DNA of 64,000 nt from Candidatus Hermodarchaeum yapensis (GTDB lineage Archaea; Asgardarchaeota; Hermodarchaeia; Hermodarchaeales; Hermodarchaeaceae). The translations under genes were made by a program, and so were the position numbers. The stretch is from the NCBI GenBank assembly GCA_016840405.1, contig JAEOSK010000004.1, forward strand, positions 49,174 through 113,173. Direction: 5' to 3'. A model generated the notes under the pieces. It was not told where the DNA came from and did not search any database. It saw nothing but the letters and a program-made list of their open reading frames with translations. Position 1 is the first letter of the stretch. Every line of letters starts with the position of its first letter. This document shows, piece after piece, positions 43,163-51,204 of this stretch.

Positions 43163-43346
43163 GATTAATCACCAGAAAGTTTTAGACCGTAAGGGCATTG
43201 ACTAAAGAACCTAAAGATATTACCCTTCAAAACCTTCATGCTAATAACAAATTTTCCGAGTATCTCTTCACAATAATCAGAAGTAACCTCGCAAAATTGT
43301 CACGAATTTCATCTCTGTGGAATTGCCATTAGGACGTGGCTAATAC

Positions 43347-43354
43347 TTATATTA
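43347..43354 (+). promoter_or_regulatory. TATA-like box for the HTH regulator
   Basis: TTATATTA lies 66-73 bases before the ATG at 43420. The predicted start of transcription, about 27 bases downstream, falls on the inverted repeat at 43372-43384. Confidence 0.4.
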
Positions 43355-43371
43355 ATGACATTGACTATGAC

Positions 43372-43384
43372 TTAACGTTGTTAA
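43372..43384. promoter_or_regulatory. Candidate operator TTAAC-N3-GTTAA
   Basis: TTAACGTTGTTAA is a perfect five-base inverted repeat with a three-base spacer, placed over the predicted transcription start of the HTH gene. This is the position of a repressor site, and the adjacent gene is the natural candidate for the binding protein. A partly similar ATTAACG follows at 43400. Confidence 0.35.
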
Positions 43385-43419
43385 TTCCCACTAACCCCCA
43401 TTAACGAGGATTCTGAGCT

Positions 43420-43770
43420 ATGGCATTTCCTTGTCAGACCGTTGCTAGAGAAGCGTTGCCTGCTATTAAAGCAGCGTTAGCGAGGGCTCTAGTAAAAGAG
43501 GGAATGACGCAGGTTGAGATTTCCAAACTTCTTGGAACTACAGAGGCGACGATTTCGCATTATATGAAAGGGGAACGGGGAACCGCTGTTGTTTTGGGTC
43601 AACATATCGTAGATGATATCGATCAAGTGGCACACAAAATCAAGGAAGGTAGTTTAACAGAAAAACAAACATCCCAAAAGTTGTGTCAAATCTGTCTAAA
43701 AGCCCGAAACACCTGCGCAGTGTGTGGAGCAGAGACAACCCAAGATTGTAATCATTGCACTCACACGTAA
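43420..43770 (+). CDS. HTH transcription regulator with C-terminal cysteine cluster
   Basis: The 116-residue protein opens with PCQTVAREALPAIKAALARALV and a helix-turn-helix MTQVEISKLLGTTEATISHYMKGERG near residue 30, as in the small archaeal regulators of the COG2522 kind. The C-terminus has CQICLKARNTCAVCG and a final CNHC, six cysteines that could hold zinc or an Fe-S cluster and so sense metal or redox state. A TATA box and a centred inverted repeat upstream suggest autoregulation. The neighbouring divergent SufS-like gene is a possible target. Confidence 0.82.
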   Translation: MAFPCQTVAREALPAIKAALARALVKEGMTQVEISKLLGTTEATISHYMKGERGTAVVLGQHIVDDIDQVAHKIKEGSLTEKQTSQKLCQICLKARNTCAVCGAETTQDCNHCTHT

Positions 43771-43854
43771 CTTGGCTCAGAAGCCGAAATCTTTTGAATA
43801 GCTACTTACAAGTAGTGGAGAATAGAACACACCGGTTAGGGTGAATACTTCACC

Positions 43855-45063
43855 GTGGCATCCATCCCCAATGTCCTTCGTAAAGAAGGCGTCTTTAGCT
43901 TCGTTGTTCTTCTTTTCGTCTGTAGCATAATTTGGGCTATGTTTTTGTCCATTTCGTGGGGTGCACATTTCGCACCGCGTATCGCGTTAGACGATGATAC
44001 GATGCACAAGACGGTTATCTATTACATGTTGAATGGTGAAGATTTCTATACAGCTTGGCGACATGCAGCACAGGCTACTGGAGATTTAGGTGATTTACGT
44101 ATCTATCGGACGCCCCTCATCTTCTATCCAGTCGTATTTCTTACTGGTTGGGCAGGTGCAGGCTTTATTTTTCCGTTAAGTGTACTTTGTGTTTGTGTCG
44201 CTGCATTGAATCTCATCCTTACATTTTGGACTACTCGGACCATTACGGGATCGGGTTGGGCAGGCTTGGCGGCAACGGGTGTTCAATATACCTTCTTTTT
44301 CAACGTCATTCCCTTATTCCAAATCTCCCTCTTTGCAATGCCCTTCCTCATTCTAACCATCTATTGGGCGTGGACTGACCGACCATGGTTGGCAGGAGGG
44401 TTCCTGGCCATGGCATTTCTCATCAAAGAAACCTTTGCCTTTGCTCTCCCTGCGATTGTTATCTTCTTCCTGATGAAACGACAAGGACGACACGCCCTGA
44501 TCATCCTTGGGATTTTCATGGGAGCATTGAGTATCTATTTTCTGCATACAATAATTGCACAACCAGTTTCAGGGCTCGAATTATTATTTGGTGCAAGTCT
44601 TCCAGTTTTCATTTCAAACCTAGCAGGATTTCTCTGGTTTGGTTTTGGAGCCCTATACTACAATGTCTTGGCTCCGGCGACATTTGAGGGCTATTACCCC
44701 TCCAACCCAGTTCCTGTATTTATTCCCTTACCCGTCTTCTATTGCGTGTTGTGTCTTCAGATTATCTTGGTGTGGGGAACCTTCCTATGGTGGACCGTGA
44801 GATATATTCGGACCCGACAAACACCTCCCAAACCCCTTCTGGTAATGGCTCTAATAATGTGGATTGTACCCCTTGTATTTACAGCGACTACTACGGTCTG
44901 GGATTTTCCATTGTTCTGGATGGAGTATGCCATTTGGCGATGGTTTGCCGCCTCCTATGTGGGATTCCAGTTACTCGTTGCATTAAGCTGGACTAATCTA
45001 AAACCTGCGATAAAAAGGACCTTGGCAGGACTTGTATCATCTACTCCCATTTTTTCTTCGTAA
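43855..45063 (+). CDS. GT-C-like polytopic membrane glycosyltransferase (putative)
   Basis: The 402-residue protein has about nine to ten membrane segments. After the first helix comes APRIALDDDTMHKTVIYYMLNGEDFYTAW, with an acidic DDD cluster in the first outer loop, the place of the catalytic Asp in GT-C enzymes such as the PMT/ArnT group. FRTPLIFYPVVFL-like text (IYRTPLIFYP) follows, also typical. It is shorter than most PMT enzymes and lacks a C-terminal soluble domain. It starts at a GTG with no clear ribosome site. Confidence 0.65.
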   Translation: MASIPNVLRKEGVFSFVVLLFVCSIIWAMFLSISWGAHFAPRIALDDDTMHKTVIYYMLNGEDFYTAWRHAAQATGDLGDLRIYRTPLIFYPVVFLTGWAGAGFIFPLSVLCVCVAALNLILTFWTTRTITGSGWAGLAATGVQYTFFFNVIPLFQISLFAMPFLILTIYWAWTDRPWLAGGFLAMAFLIKETFAFALPAIVIFFLMKRQGRHALIILGIFMGALSIYFLHTIIAQPVSGLELLFGASLPVFISNLAGFLWFGFGALYYNVLAPATFEGYYPSNPVPVFIPLPVFYCVLCLQIILVWGTFLWWTVRYIRTRQTPPKPLLVMALIMWIVPLVFTATTTVWDFPLFWMEYAIWRWFAASYVGFQLLVALSWTNLKPAIKRTLAGLVSSTPIFSS

Positions 45064-45159
45064 TCGGTTACTCAAAGAAATGCTGAGATGTGCCCTCAAT
45101 TACACAAGCAGTATAAAAAGCAACATACGCCCCATACAAGGTTAGTTACCGGCAATCAG

Positions 45160-45166
45160 AATATTA
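45160..45166 (+). promoter_or_regulatory. TATA-like box for the candidate RNA
   Basis: AATATTA lies about 25-30 bases before the first strong hairpin of the candidate RNA, the right distance for an archaeal TATA element. The match is weak and rests on spacing. Confidence 0.3.
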
Positions 45167-45189
45167 GACCACCCTTGAGTTAATGCCTC

Positions 45190-45360
45190 TTGGTGGAGGG
45201 CGGTGTTGTTTATTCGGCACCTGCCCTCCGAACTGTCCGGTAACCGCAGCAGATGCTTGGGAAGCATCCGGGGAGTATTGATGACCCATCTAGACGGATG
45301 GCGAGAAGAAACAGGACCCCCATATTTGGGGAGCAGAGTGGGAGGGGGGATTCATTTTTT
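45190..45360 (+). ncRNA. Candidate structured RNA in the gap between the GT-C-like and WD40 genes
   Basis: This 288-base gap between convergent genes holds a chain of hairpins that no open frame explains. There is an 11-pair stem with one bulge (45195-45205 with 45218-45229), a six-pair stem GATGCT/AGCATC with loop TGGGA (45252-45268), CCATC/GATGG (45286-45301) and CCCC/GGGG (45318-45331). A purine-rich GGGAGGGGGG and a T6 run at 45355-45360 follow. The stretch is visibly richer in G and C than its surroundings, and a TATA-like box lies upstream. I compared it with SRP RNA, RNase P RNA, tRNA and 5S rRNA and found none convincing. Confidence 0.4.
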
Positions 45361-46245
45361 CATCGGTGGTTTCCGGATTTGCCATATACGGACCAAACCA
45401 TCAGCTGATCCCACTGCCAGCCAACGCCTAGTTGGTGATACCGACACAGTATACACCCCTTTAACAGGTAGTTCATACTGCTTGTGAATCTCACCAGATC
45501 GAATGTCCCACATACGAACACCATAATCGATGGCCGCAGCGACCTTCTTGTTGTCTGAAGTAAAATCGAGGTCACTGGCCCGAGATTCCAAAGATATTGA
45601 AAGATGTTCTTCCCAATCTTTTGTCGACCGAATTTTCAGGGTTTGTTCATAGCCTATTGAGCCTAGCCACTCACCATCTGGGGAAAAAGTCACGGCGGAA
45701 ACTGCAGTTTCGTGTCCTGTTATTTGTCTGATGAACTCACCGGAGGGAAACTCCCAGAGAAAAATATCATCGCCTAATCCCCCAGCCACTAAGAATTTTC
45801 CATCAGGTGAGAATGAAATGGAAGCAATATTCCGTCTCAAATTCGTAAGTGTCAGCTGCTCTGTTCCAGATGTCACATCCCAAATCTTGACATGCCCATC
45901 ATATGAACCAGAAGCAACGTATTCACCAGTCGGCGAAAATGCCACAGTTGCGACAGTCTTCCTATGTCCACTGAGCGTGTGTTCAAGCGTTCCAGAGGGA
46001 TACTGCCAAATCTTTACAGTGGCATCTGTGGATCCCGTTGCCAAGAAGTCACCCTTAGCGGCTATTGCCACTGAATTCACACTGTTCGTATGTCCAAAAA
46101 GTGTGTTGAGTTGGTTCCAATCGTTTACAGACCAAATTTGGGTGAGATTATCCATTCCACATGTGATTAGTACACTATTATCTAGAGAGAAGAGGATATC
46201 AGACACATGGCGAGTATGAGCATCGATAACGATGGGCGGATCCAT
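45352..46245 (-). CDS. WD40-repeat beta-propeller protein
   Basis: The 297-residue protein is made of seven WD40 repeats, enough for one closed propeller. Repeats end in IWSV, IWQY, IWDV, LWEF, IRST, MWDI and IWQI, with the usual GH dipeptides (GHTNSV, GHRKTV, GHETAV) and the FSPDGxxLxSGS core. Such propellers are protein-binding platforms. There is no signal peptide or membrane segment. The frame extends 32 codons upstream, but GGTG precedes the ATG of MDPPIVIDAH at 46245 and the propeller starts there. Confidence 0.9.
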   Translation of the reverse strand: MDPPIVIDAHTRHVSDILFSLDNSVLITCGMDNLTQIWSVNDWNQLNTLFGHTNSVNSVAIAAKGDFLATGSTDATVKIWQYPSGTLEHTLSGHRKTVATVAFSPTGEYVASGSYDGHVKIWDVTSGTEQLTLTNLRRNIASISFSPDGKFLVAGGLGDDIFLWEFPSGEFIRQITGHETAVSAVTFSPDGEWLGSIGYEQTLKIRSTKDWEEHLSISLESRASDLDFTSDNKKVAAAIDYGVRMWDIRSGEIHKQYELPVKGVYTVSVSPTRRWLAVGSADGLVRIWQIRKPPMKK

Positions 46246-46359
46246 TTCGAACGACACCTTCTGAATTCTCTTTTTGGCTTGGAGAGAACGAAGATGTCTA
46301 TATTGTAGTGTTAGACAGGTAAAAAGCCTAGCTAGTTGCAAACAAAGAGAACCTTGAAT

Positions 46360-47724
46360 TTAAGGCTCATATCCGAGATTGTGGTATAACTGTTCAACCT
46401 CTTTTTTCCAATCAGGAAATGCAGCCATCGATTCGGGAAAGCTACGGTAAAGGTTCAGCATTTCTGCCATTGCCCTTGAGACTTTCTGGATCCGTCGGAG
46501 TAAGCCAAGTCGTCTTAAACCACGGAGAAATCGCCCCGCCTTATCAGAGGCTGAGAGTTGAATGCCCTCTCCTGCGTTTGCACGAAGTAAATCTTCTGTG
46601 GTGATGATTCGATTGTTGATGACAAATTCGAATTCTTCGTTGCCTACTTCTTGGAGTAATCGTCGCATAAGATCCAATGACGCGATTTTTTGACCATAAT
46701 GATGACGATTATACTCCACGTTGAATCCCCACAGACCTTCAGCAGAGATGTCACCGGCTTCGATCGCATCTTTGATAAATGGGGTGGCAACGTGACCTGC
46801 TTCAATGGCCGAGCCTATCCCGCCTCCATGAATGGGATTAACATGGCACCCACTGTCTCCAACAAAGATGATACCATCAGCAACGTAGCTCCACAATGGT
46901 CGTCGGATGGGAGCAGCTCCGCCACCACCATGGATAACCTTGGCATCTTTGAAAATGGGATTATTTGCGAGGAATTGTTGATAGAGTTCCTTAGGTTTGT
47001 ACCCATGACCACCTTGGGTGCCCAACCCGACATTCGCGATTTTCCCTCCTCTGGGAAAAATCCAGACATAACCCCCAGGGCTATATCGATCGTCCATGAT
47101 TATCCAGCAGCGATCGGTGGGTTCAAAGGGAGCTTGTAATTCCAAAACCTCACGGTAACAAACGGCTTGATCATGGAGCGCAATGGTCCTTTCGATGAGA
47201 CGATGTTTAATGCGGCGACGGAGGCTAGCGGACATCCCACTCGCATCAACAGTAACCTTGGCTCGCGCTTCTTTCATGGTATTGGATGACGTGTCTTTGT
47301 ATTTCACTCCAATAACCCTTCCATTGTCTAAAAGGGGTTCAAGGACGTGGGCATGGTCGCGGATTTCAGCACCGGATTTTTCTGCGTATCCAAGGAGGCG
47401 TTGACCGAAGTAGAGACGGTCCACGGTCCATCCTTGGCAGGGCTCGCCTTCGACAAGTTGGCTCACGGTAACATAATTTTGCATACTAGGAGGGTAGATA
47501 TCGATGCCATTGATGGGCGTCCCAAGTTCTTTCCCTTTGGGATAGGGGATTCCGGCATTCTTGAGATGATGTAAGGCGATGCCTTCGCCACAGACTTTAT
47601 CCCCGACGCGATCCCGAGACATCCGTTCCAGAAGTAAGACATTGAGTCCAAGTTTTGCTGCCTGACTAGCGAGGTGAGCTCCTGCGGGACCTGCACCCAC
47701 AACAATAAGGTCATGTTCGGTCAT
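46360..47724 (-). CDS. Geranylgeranyl reductase family protein
   Basis: The 454-residue flavoprotein belongs to the family that saturates the isoprenoid chains of archaeal lipids. The FAD motif is LIVVGAGPAGAHLASQAAKLG with the acidic strand end LLLER. KVCGEGIALHHL, the PxxYxWxFP-type motif (SPGGYVWIFPRGG) and the second FAD motif GIIFVGDSGCHVNPIHGGGIGSAIEAG follow. The YxWxFP and GD motifs are hallmarks of digeranylgeranylglycerophospholipid reductase. A GAGAGGA ribosome site precedes the ATG. With the isopentenyl phosphate kinase at 57763 it points to archaeal isoprenoid lipids. Confidence 0.92.
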   Translation of the reverse strand: MTEHDLIVVGAGPAGAHLASQAAKLGLNVLLLERMSRDRVGDKVCGEGIALHHLKNAGIPYPKGKELGTPINGIDIYPPSMQNYVTVSQLVEGEPCQGWTVDRLYFGQRLLGYAEKSGAEIRDHAHVLEPLLDNGRVIGVKYKDTSSNTMKEARAKVTVDASGMSASLRRRIKHRLIERTIALHDQAVCYREVLELQAPFEPTDRCWIIMDDRYSPGGYVWIFPRGGKIANVGLGTQGGHGYKPKELYQQFLANNPIFKDAKVIHGGGGAAPIRRPLWSYVADGIIFVGDSGCHVNPIHGGGIGSAIEAGHVATPFIKDAIEAGDISAEGLWGFNVEYNRHHYGQKIASLDLMRRLLQEVGNEEFEFVINNRIITTEDLLRANAGEGIQLSASDKAGRFLRGLRRLGLLRRIQKVSRAMAEMLNLYRSFPESMAAFPDWKKEVEQLYHNLGYEP

Positions 47725-47774
47725 TTGGATTCCTCTCTGAGATTATGTGTCTTCCTTGAAGTGTTACTTAAAAT

Positions 47775-48509
47775 TTAGTCTGTTCTATGGAGTGGTTGGA
47801 TTTTTAGGCTATCATCACAAGGTACTCGGGAACCAACAGGACAGACACAGGAGCAGCGTGTACACCAGAGCTCAGCACCCGGTGATAGGGGTCGTTTGTG
47901 ATCGGGACTTGTCAAGCACCGTTCTTTGTTGTATTTTCCGCCTTGCAGTGCGTTTACGGGACAAGCTTGAATGCATCGTTCACAGGTAGCGCACCACGGA
48001 TTATCGGTCATCATTCGGCTGGTGGGGAGTGTTTCTGATATGGCAATGGCTCGAAGACGAATACGTGGTCCGAAATCCGGTGTGATGAGGAGGTTGTTTT
48101 TTCCAATAACTCCGAGTCCTGCAAGGACTCCTGCATCTTTTAGATAGATGAACCCGTTGTGTTCTTTTTCCGGTGTCGGTCCATAGGGGAGGACTTTTGC
48201 TTCAATCCGCCGTTTAAACAGGGCAAGGGCTAGTCGGTAACAAACCACTCGGAGAATTTCATCCTCAAATGCTCGACCCGTTGAAAATCGACCTGCACCA
48301 GTTGTGGGCGGGGCATGAAGCCACAAATCAAGGAGTGGGTCTACCATTTGCAGTCCTATTACGATGACCGTTTGGGCAGAGGGGAGAGTATAGGTTGGAC
48401 GATTTTCTGCGGGAAACCGATCAAACTGTTCTATGGAGGCAAATCCTACCAAGTCTGCGCCCCATTTCATGGACATTTGGCGGATTTCTTGTCCTAAGGA
48501 TGCCTGCAT
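47775..48509 (-). CDS. QueG-like Fe-S protein
   Basis: The 244-residue protein resembles the core of epoxyqueuosine reductase and reductive-dehalogenase-like proteins. It has ADLVGFASIEQFDRFP at the N-terminus, LKDAGVLAGLGVIGKNNLLITPDFGPRIRLRAI in the middle and two 4Fe-4S motifs: CATCERCIQACPVNAL and CTRCSCVCPVG. Archaea generally do not make queuosine by the bacterial route, so another corrinoid- or Fe-S-dependent reduction is likely. The ATG at 48509 (MQASLGQEIRQ) follows GAGG, while the longer frame upstream has no support. Confidence 0.82.
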   Translation of the reverse strand: MQASLGQEIRQMSMKWGADLVGFASIEQFDRFPAENRPTYTLPSAQTVIVIGLQMVDPLLDLWLHAPPTTGAGRFSTGRAFEDEILRVVCYRLALALFKRRIEAKVLPYGPTPEKEHNGFIYLKDAGVLAGLGVIGKNNLLITPDFGPRIRLRAIAISETLPTSRMMTDNPWCATCERCIQACPVNALQGGKYNKERCLTSPDHKRPLSPGAELWCTRCSCVCPVGSRVPCDDSLKIQPLHRTD

Positions 48510-48680
48510 ACATATTCCTCGCTTTTCAGATTGATTATGGTTGTACCCTGAGTTATTGCGTAAGATTCTTTTGGGTAAACAGGAACGTTTCAATCTTAAA
48601 TATAGAATCTATAGAGACTATAGTCTTAATCATAAAAATGACCCAAAACCGCACTAGGATTCATAGGAGACGCAGAAATC

Positions 48681-49724
48681 GTGTCATTAGAGCTTATCAT
48701 CGCAGTCATTCTCCTCATCGTCTTAGTGTTTATTGTTGCCATGGCCATTGGTGCAAATGATGAAACGATGGCAAGTGTTGTTGGTGCCAAGATTGTAACT
48801 TTGAACGCGGCAATTCTTTTGGGTGCTTTTCTCCAAATCATTGGAGCTCAGCTTCTTGGAGTTGATGTGTCAAAAACCATCGGCTCGGACATGGTGAATA
48901 TCGATTTACCTCTGGAAGTTGTCCTCATTATCGCCATTGCCATGACAATTTGGCTGTTTTTAGTTTCAGTGAGAGGGTATCCAATTTCTACGACCCATAG
49001 TATCGTTGGGTGTGTATTGGGGATTGGGTTGTGGTTAGAGTTTCGTTTAGTGCTGCCAGTTATTAATTGGCTTACGATGCTGGAAATTGTCATCGGATGG
49101 GTTCTCAGCCCGGTTTTTGGACTAGTAATTGCGTTTTGTCTTCAGTACGTGATTAGGAAATTTGTGTATCCTCGGGCGACGGGTTTGGATCGTCTGAAGC
49201 GCATGGAGTGGATTTTTGGAATATTGCTCTTAGTGATGGTTATCATCACTGGACTGAGTCGCGGAGGGAATGATGTGGCAAAAGCAGTGGGGATCTTGGT
49301 GTTAGCATTTCCTGATCCAACAGCGCCACTATTTGGGATTCCATTGATTCGTTGGTTTCTTCTGCTAGGTGGTGGAGGGATGGCAATTGGTTTGTTCCTG
49401 ATTGGGAGGCGAGTAGTGGCTACCGTGGGTCGGGAAGTCACCGAGTTGCGTCCGAGTTCAAGTTTCGCTGCCGAGTCAGGTGTGGCTCTTGTTATGTTAA
49501 TTGGAACACTGGTAGGACTTCCGTTGTCAGGAACACATGTTCTGGTCACTGCAGTGATTGGTGTGGGGTTGGCAAATCAAACACCGATTGGAGGTCCAGC
49601 AGTAAAGAAGATTGCTTGGGCATCGATTTTGACCGTGCCGATTTCTGCAGCAATGTCACTGGGATTATTCTTTCTTTATGCTTGGCTGGCACCGTTGTTT
49701 CCGTTACTATTACCTGTTCCCTAG
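48681..49724 (+). CDS. pit: PiT-family inorganic phosphate transporter
   Basis: The 347-residue protein has about ten membrane segments and both PiT signatures. These are AIGANDETMASVVGAKIVT near residue 22 with PISTTHSIVG following, and the inverted counterpart LSRGGNDVAKAVGIL near 193 with LPLSGTHVLVTAVIGVG. These define the sodium- or proton-coupled phosphate carriers. It starts at a GTG with AGGAGA eleven bases upstream. No PhoU-like regulator gene is adjacent. Confidence 0.92.
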   Translation: MSLELIIAVILLIVLVFIVAMAIGANDETMASVVGAKIVTLNAAILLGAFLQIIGAQLLGVDVSKTIGSDMVNIDLPLEVVLIIAIAMTIWLFLVSVRGYPISTTHSIVGCVLGIGLWLEFRLVLPVINWLTMLEIVIGWVLSPVFGLVIAFCLQYVIRKFVYPRATGLDRLKRMEWIFGILLLVMVIITGLSRGGNDVAKAVGILVLAFPDPTAPLFGIPLIRWFLLLGGGGMAIGLFLIGRRVVATVGREVTELRPSSSFAAESGVALVMLIGTLVGLPLSGTHVLVTAVIGVGLANQTPIGGPAVKKIAWASILTVPISAAMSLGLFFLYAWLAPLFPLLLPVP

Positions 49725-49738
49725 TCCCAATGCTAGGT

Positions 49739-50647
49739 TTAGGTGGTAGGAAGAGCGAGGTCAGGAAGTAGCTTGTTTAATACTGGATTGACTTTAACTC
49801 GATGTAGATTGAAGCCCATCTTGTCTGGTGAAATTCCTAGGGCTAGATTCAGTAGCTCGGGGTAGTAAAAAACTGGGAGTGGTGTTTTATCTTCTGTATC
49901 GCGGAGGGCAAGACGTTGCATGAGATCAAACTGCAGTGTACAGGCTGGGCAAATTACTACTAAGGCCTCAGCACCTGCAAATTTCATGTTTTCTAGCTTG
50001 TTACCTGTCATTTTGAGAGCCATGTCTTTGTCTGCTGGACGGGTACCATATCCGCAACAATCCATTTCATCTGGATATTGGACAGTTTTGGCTCCTAGGG
50101 CGCGAACAAGTTGGTGAAGAATGGTTGGTCGTTGGGCATCATCAACGTTGAGGAGGTTACTGGGTCGAAGAATATGACAGCCAATATGAGTGGCGACCAC
50201 GAGGTCATTTAAGGGAAGGGCCACTGACTCGGCGATGGTTCCCAAGCCAATGTCTTCGAAGAGAAATTGGATGAAGTGCTTGACCTGAATGGTTCCCTTG
50301 TATTCATGTCCAGTTTTGGAAAGAATAGTGTTGACTTTTGCGCGGAGTTCTGCGTCTTCCTGGAGGCATGCTGCTGTTCCTTTGAGCGCTTCAAAACAGC
50401 CGTTACATGGTGTGAGAATGTTAAGTCCCTTTTCTTCAGCAATGGCAAGGTTTCGGGCGGAGATTGCTAGAGCTGCTTCATGGTCAATATGAGAAAGGGT
50501 TAAGGGATTTGGGCAACAGGTGAAACCAGAGATATCTTGGGTGGAAATCTCAAAATAACTAAGCGTTTCACGCATGGCTACTTCCATGTAGGGTAATCGG
50601 TTGGGGATAACACAACCCATGTAAAGTGCCCACGGTGTATCTGCCAT
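49739..50647 (-). CDS. hdrB: Heterodisulfide reductase subunit B
   Basis: The 302-residue protein is the catalytic subunit of the soluble heterodisulfide reductase. It has two CCG domains: FTCCPNPLTLSH with CNGCFEAL in the first half, and MDCCGYGTRPADK with CPACTLQFD in the second. These hold the noncubane Fe-S clusters that cleave the disulfide. The opening ALYMGCVIPNRLPYMEVAMRETL is typical. Its ATG overlaps the hdrC stop by one base. It converges with the phosphate transporter, the two stops 14 bases apart. Confidence 0.95.
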   Translation of the reverse strand: MADTPWALYMGCVIPNRLPYMEVAMRETLSYFEISTQDISGFTCCPNPLTLSHIDHEAALAISARNLAIAEEKGLNILTPCNGCFEALKGTAACLQEDAELRAKVNTILSKTGHEYKGTIQVKHFIQFLFEDIGLGTIAESVALPLNDLVVATHIGCHILRPSNLLNVDDAQRPTILHQLVRALGAKTVQYPDEMDCCGYGTRPADKDMALKMTGNKLENMKFAGAEALVVICPACTLQFDLMQRLALRDTEDKTPLPVFYYPELLNLALGISPDKMGFNLHRVKVNPVLNKLLPDLALPTT

Positions 50648-51204
50648 TAAGCTTCCCCTCCTTCTTGAATGGCTTCATCAGCTGCCTTCAGGGCAGCCTT
50701 GTGTTCTTTGATTTTTTTCAATCGTGATAACAATTCGGTTGCCTTTGCGATTGTATGTAAATCCTTCTTACCCTTCTCTTCCAGCGGGATCGGGGGAAGT
50801 CCCAATTCAACACGGCGTTTATTCGCTGATTCGCTTGGTGCAAGGGCCCACCCGGTGGCAATAATGTTCTCAACTTCAGAGACGATATCGTCGGGCGTCA
50901 CCCCCAATTCACTGGCTAGATTCTGCAGGTCTTGGACGAGTTCAGAAACGGGGACCTTCTGAGGACAGTGTTCCAGACAAGCATGACAGCTCGTGCATAA
51001 CCAGAGGCTAGGCTGCTCGAGTAACTTGGAAGCCTCACCTTCCAACGTCGCTCGAACAATTCGGCGAGGATGATAGAGTTCACCGTCGGTAATTCGGGAT
51101 ACGGGACAGGCACTGACACATGAACCACACTGGAAACAGCTTTTCGTGTCAACCCGTTTGGCCAGTTTCTGGGCTATCTCCTCAAGGCGTTCTTCCACAT
51201 CCAT
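50647..51204 (-). CDS. hdrC: Heterodisulfide reductase subunit C
   Basis: The 185-residue electron-transfer subunit has two 4Fe-4S motifs, CFQCGSCVSACPVSRI near residue 22 and CTSCHACLEHCPQKV near 72. It passes electrons from HdrA to HdrB. The C-terminal 60 residues are charged and helical. Its ATG overlaps the hdrA stop by one base (TAATG), so all three hdr genes are translationally coupled in the order A-C-B. Confidence 0.95.
   Translation of the reverse strand: MDVEERLEEIAQKLAKRVDTKSCFQCGSCVSACPVSRITDGELYHPRRIVRATLEGEASKLLEQPSLWLCTSCHACLEHCPQKVPVSELVQDLQNLASELGVTPDDIVSEVENIIATGWALAPSESANKRRVELGLPPIPLEEKGKKDLHTIAKATELLSRLKKIKEHKAALKAADEAIQEGGEA

Noticed and set aside
45190-45360. Candidate RNA as SRP RNA or RNase P RNA
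   Set aside because: GTCCGG and CGCAGCAG recall the SRP helix 8 region, but the GGAA tetraloop is absent and the element order and length do not fit. RNase P conserved blocks are absent.
45190-45360. Box C/D RNA based on TTGATGA at about 45279
   Set aside because: Only a box C-like motif is seen; no CTGA box D at the right distance.
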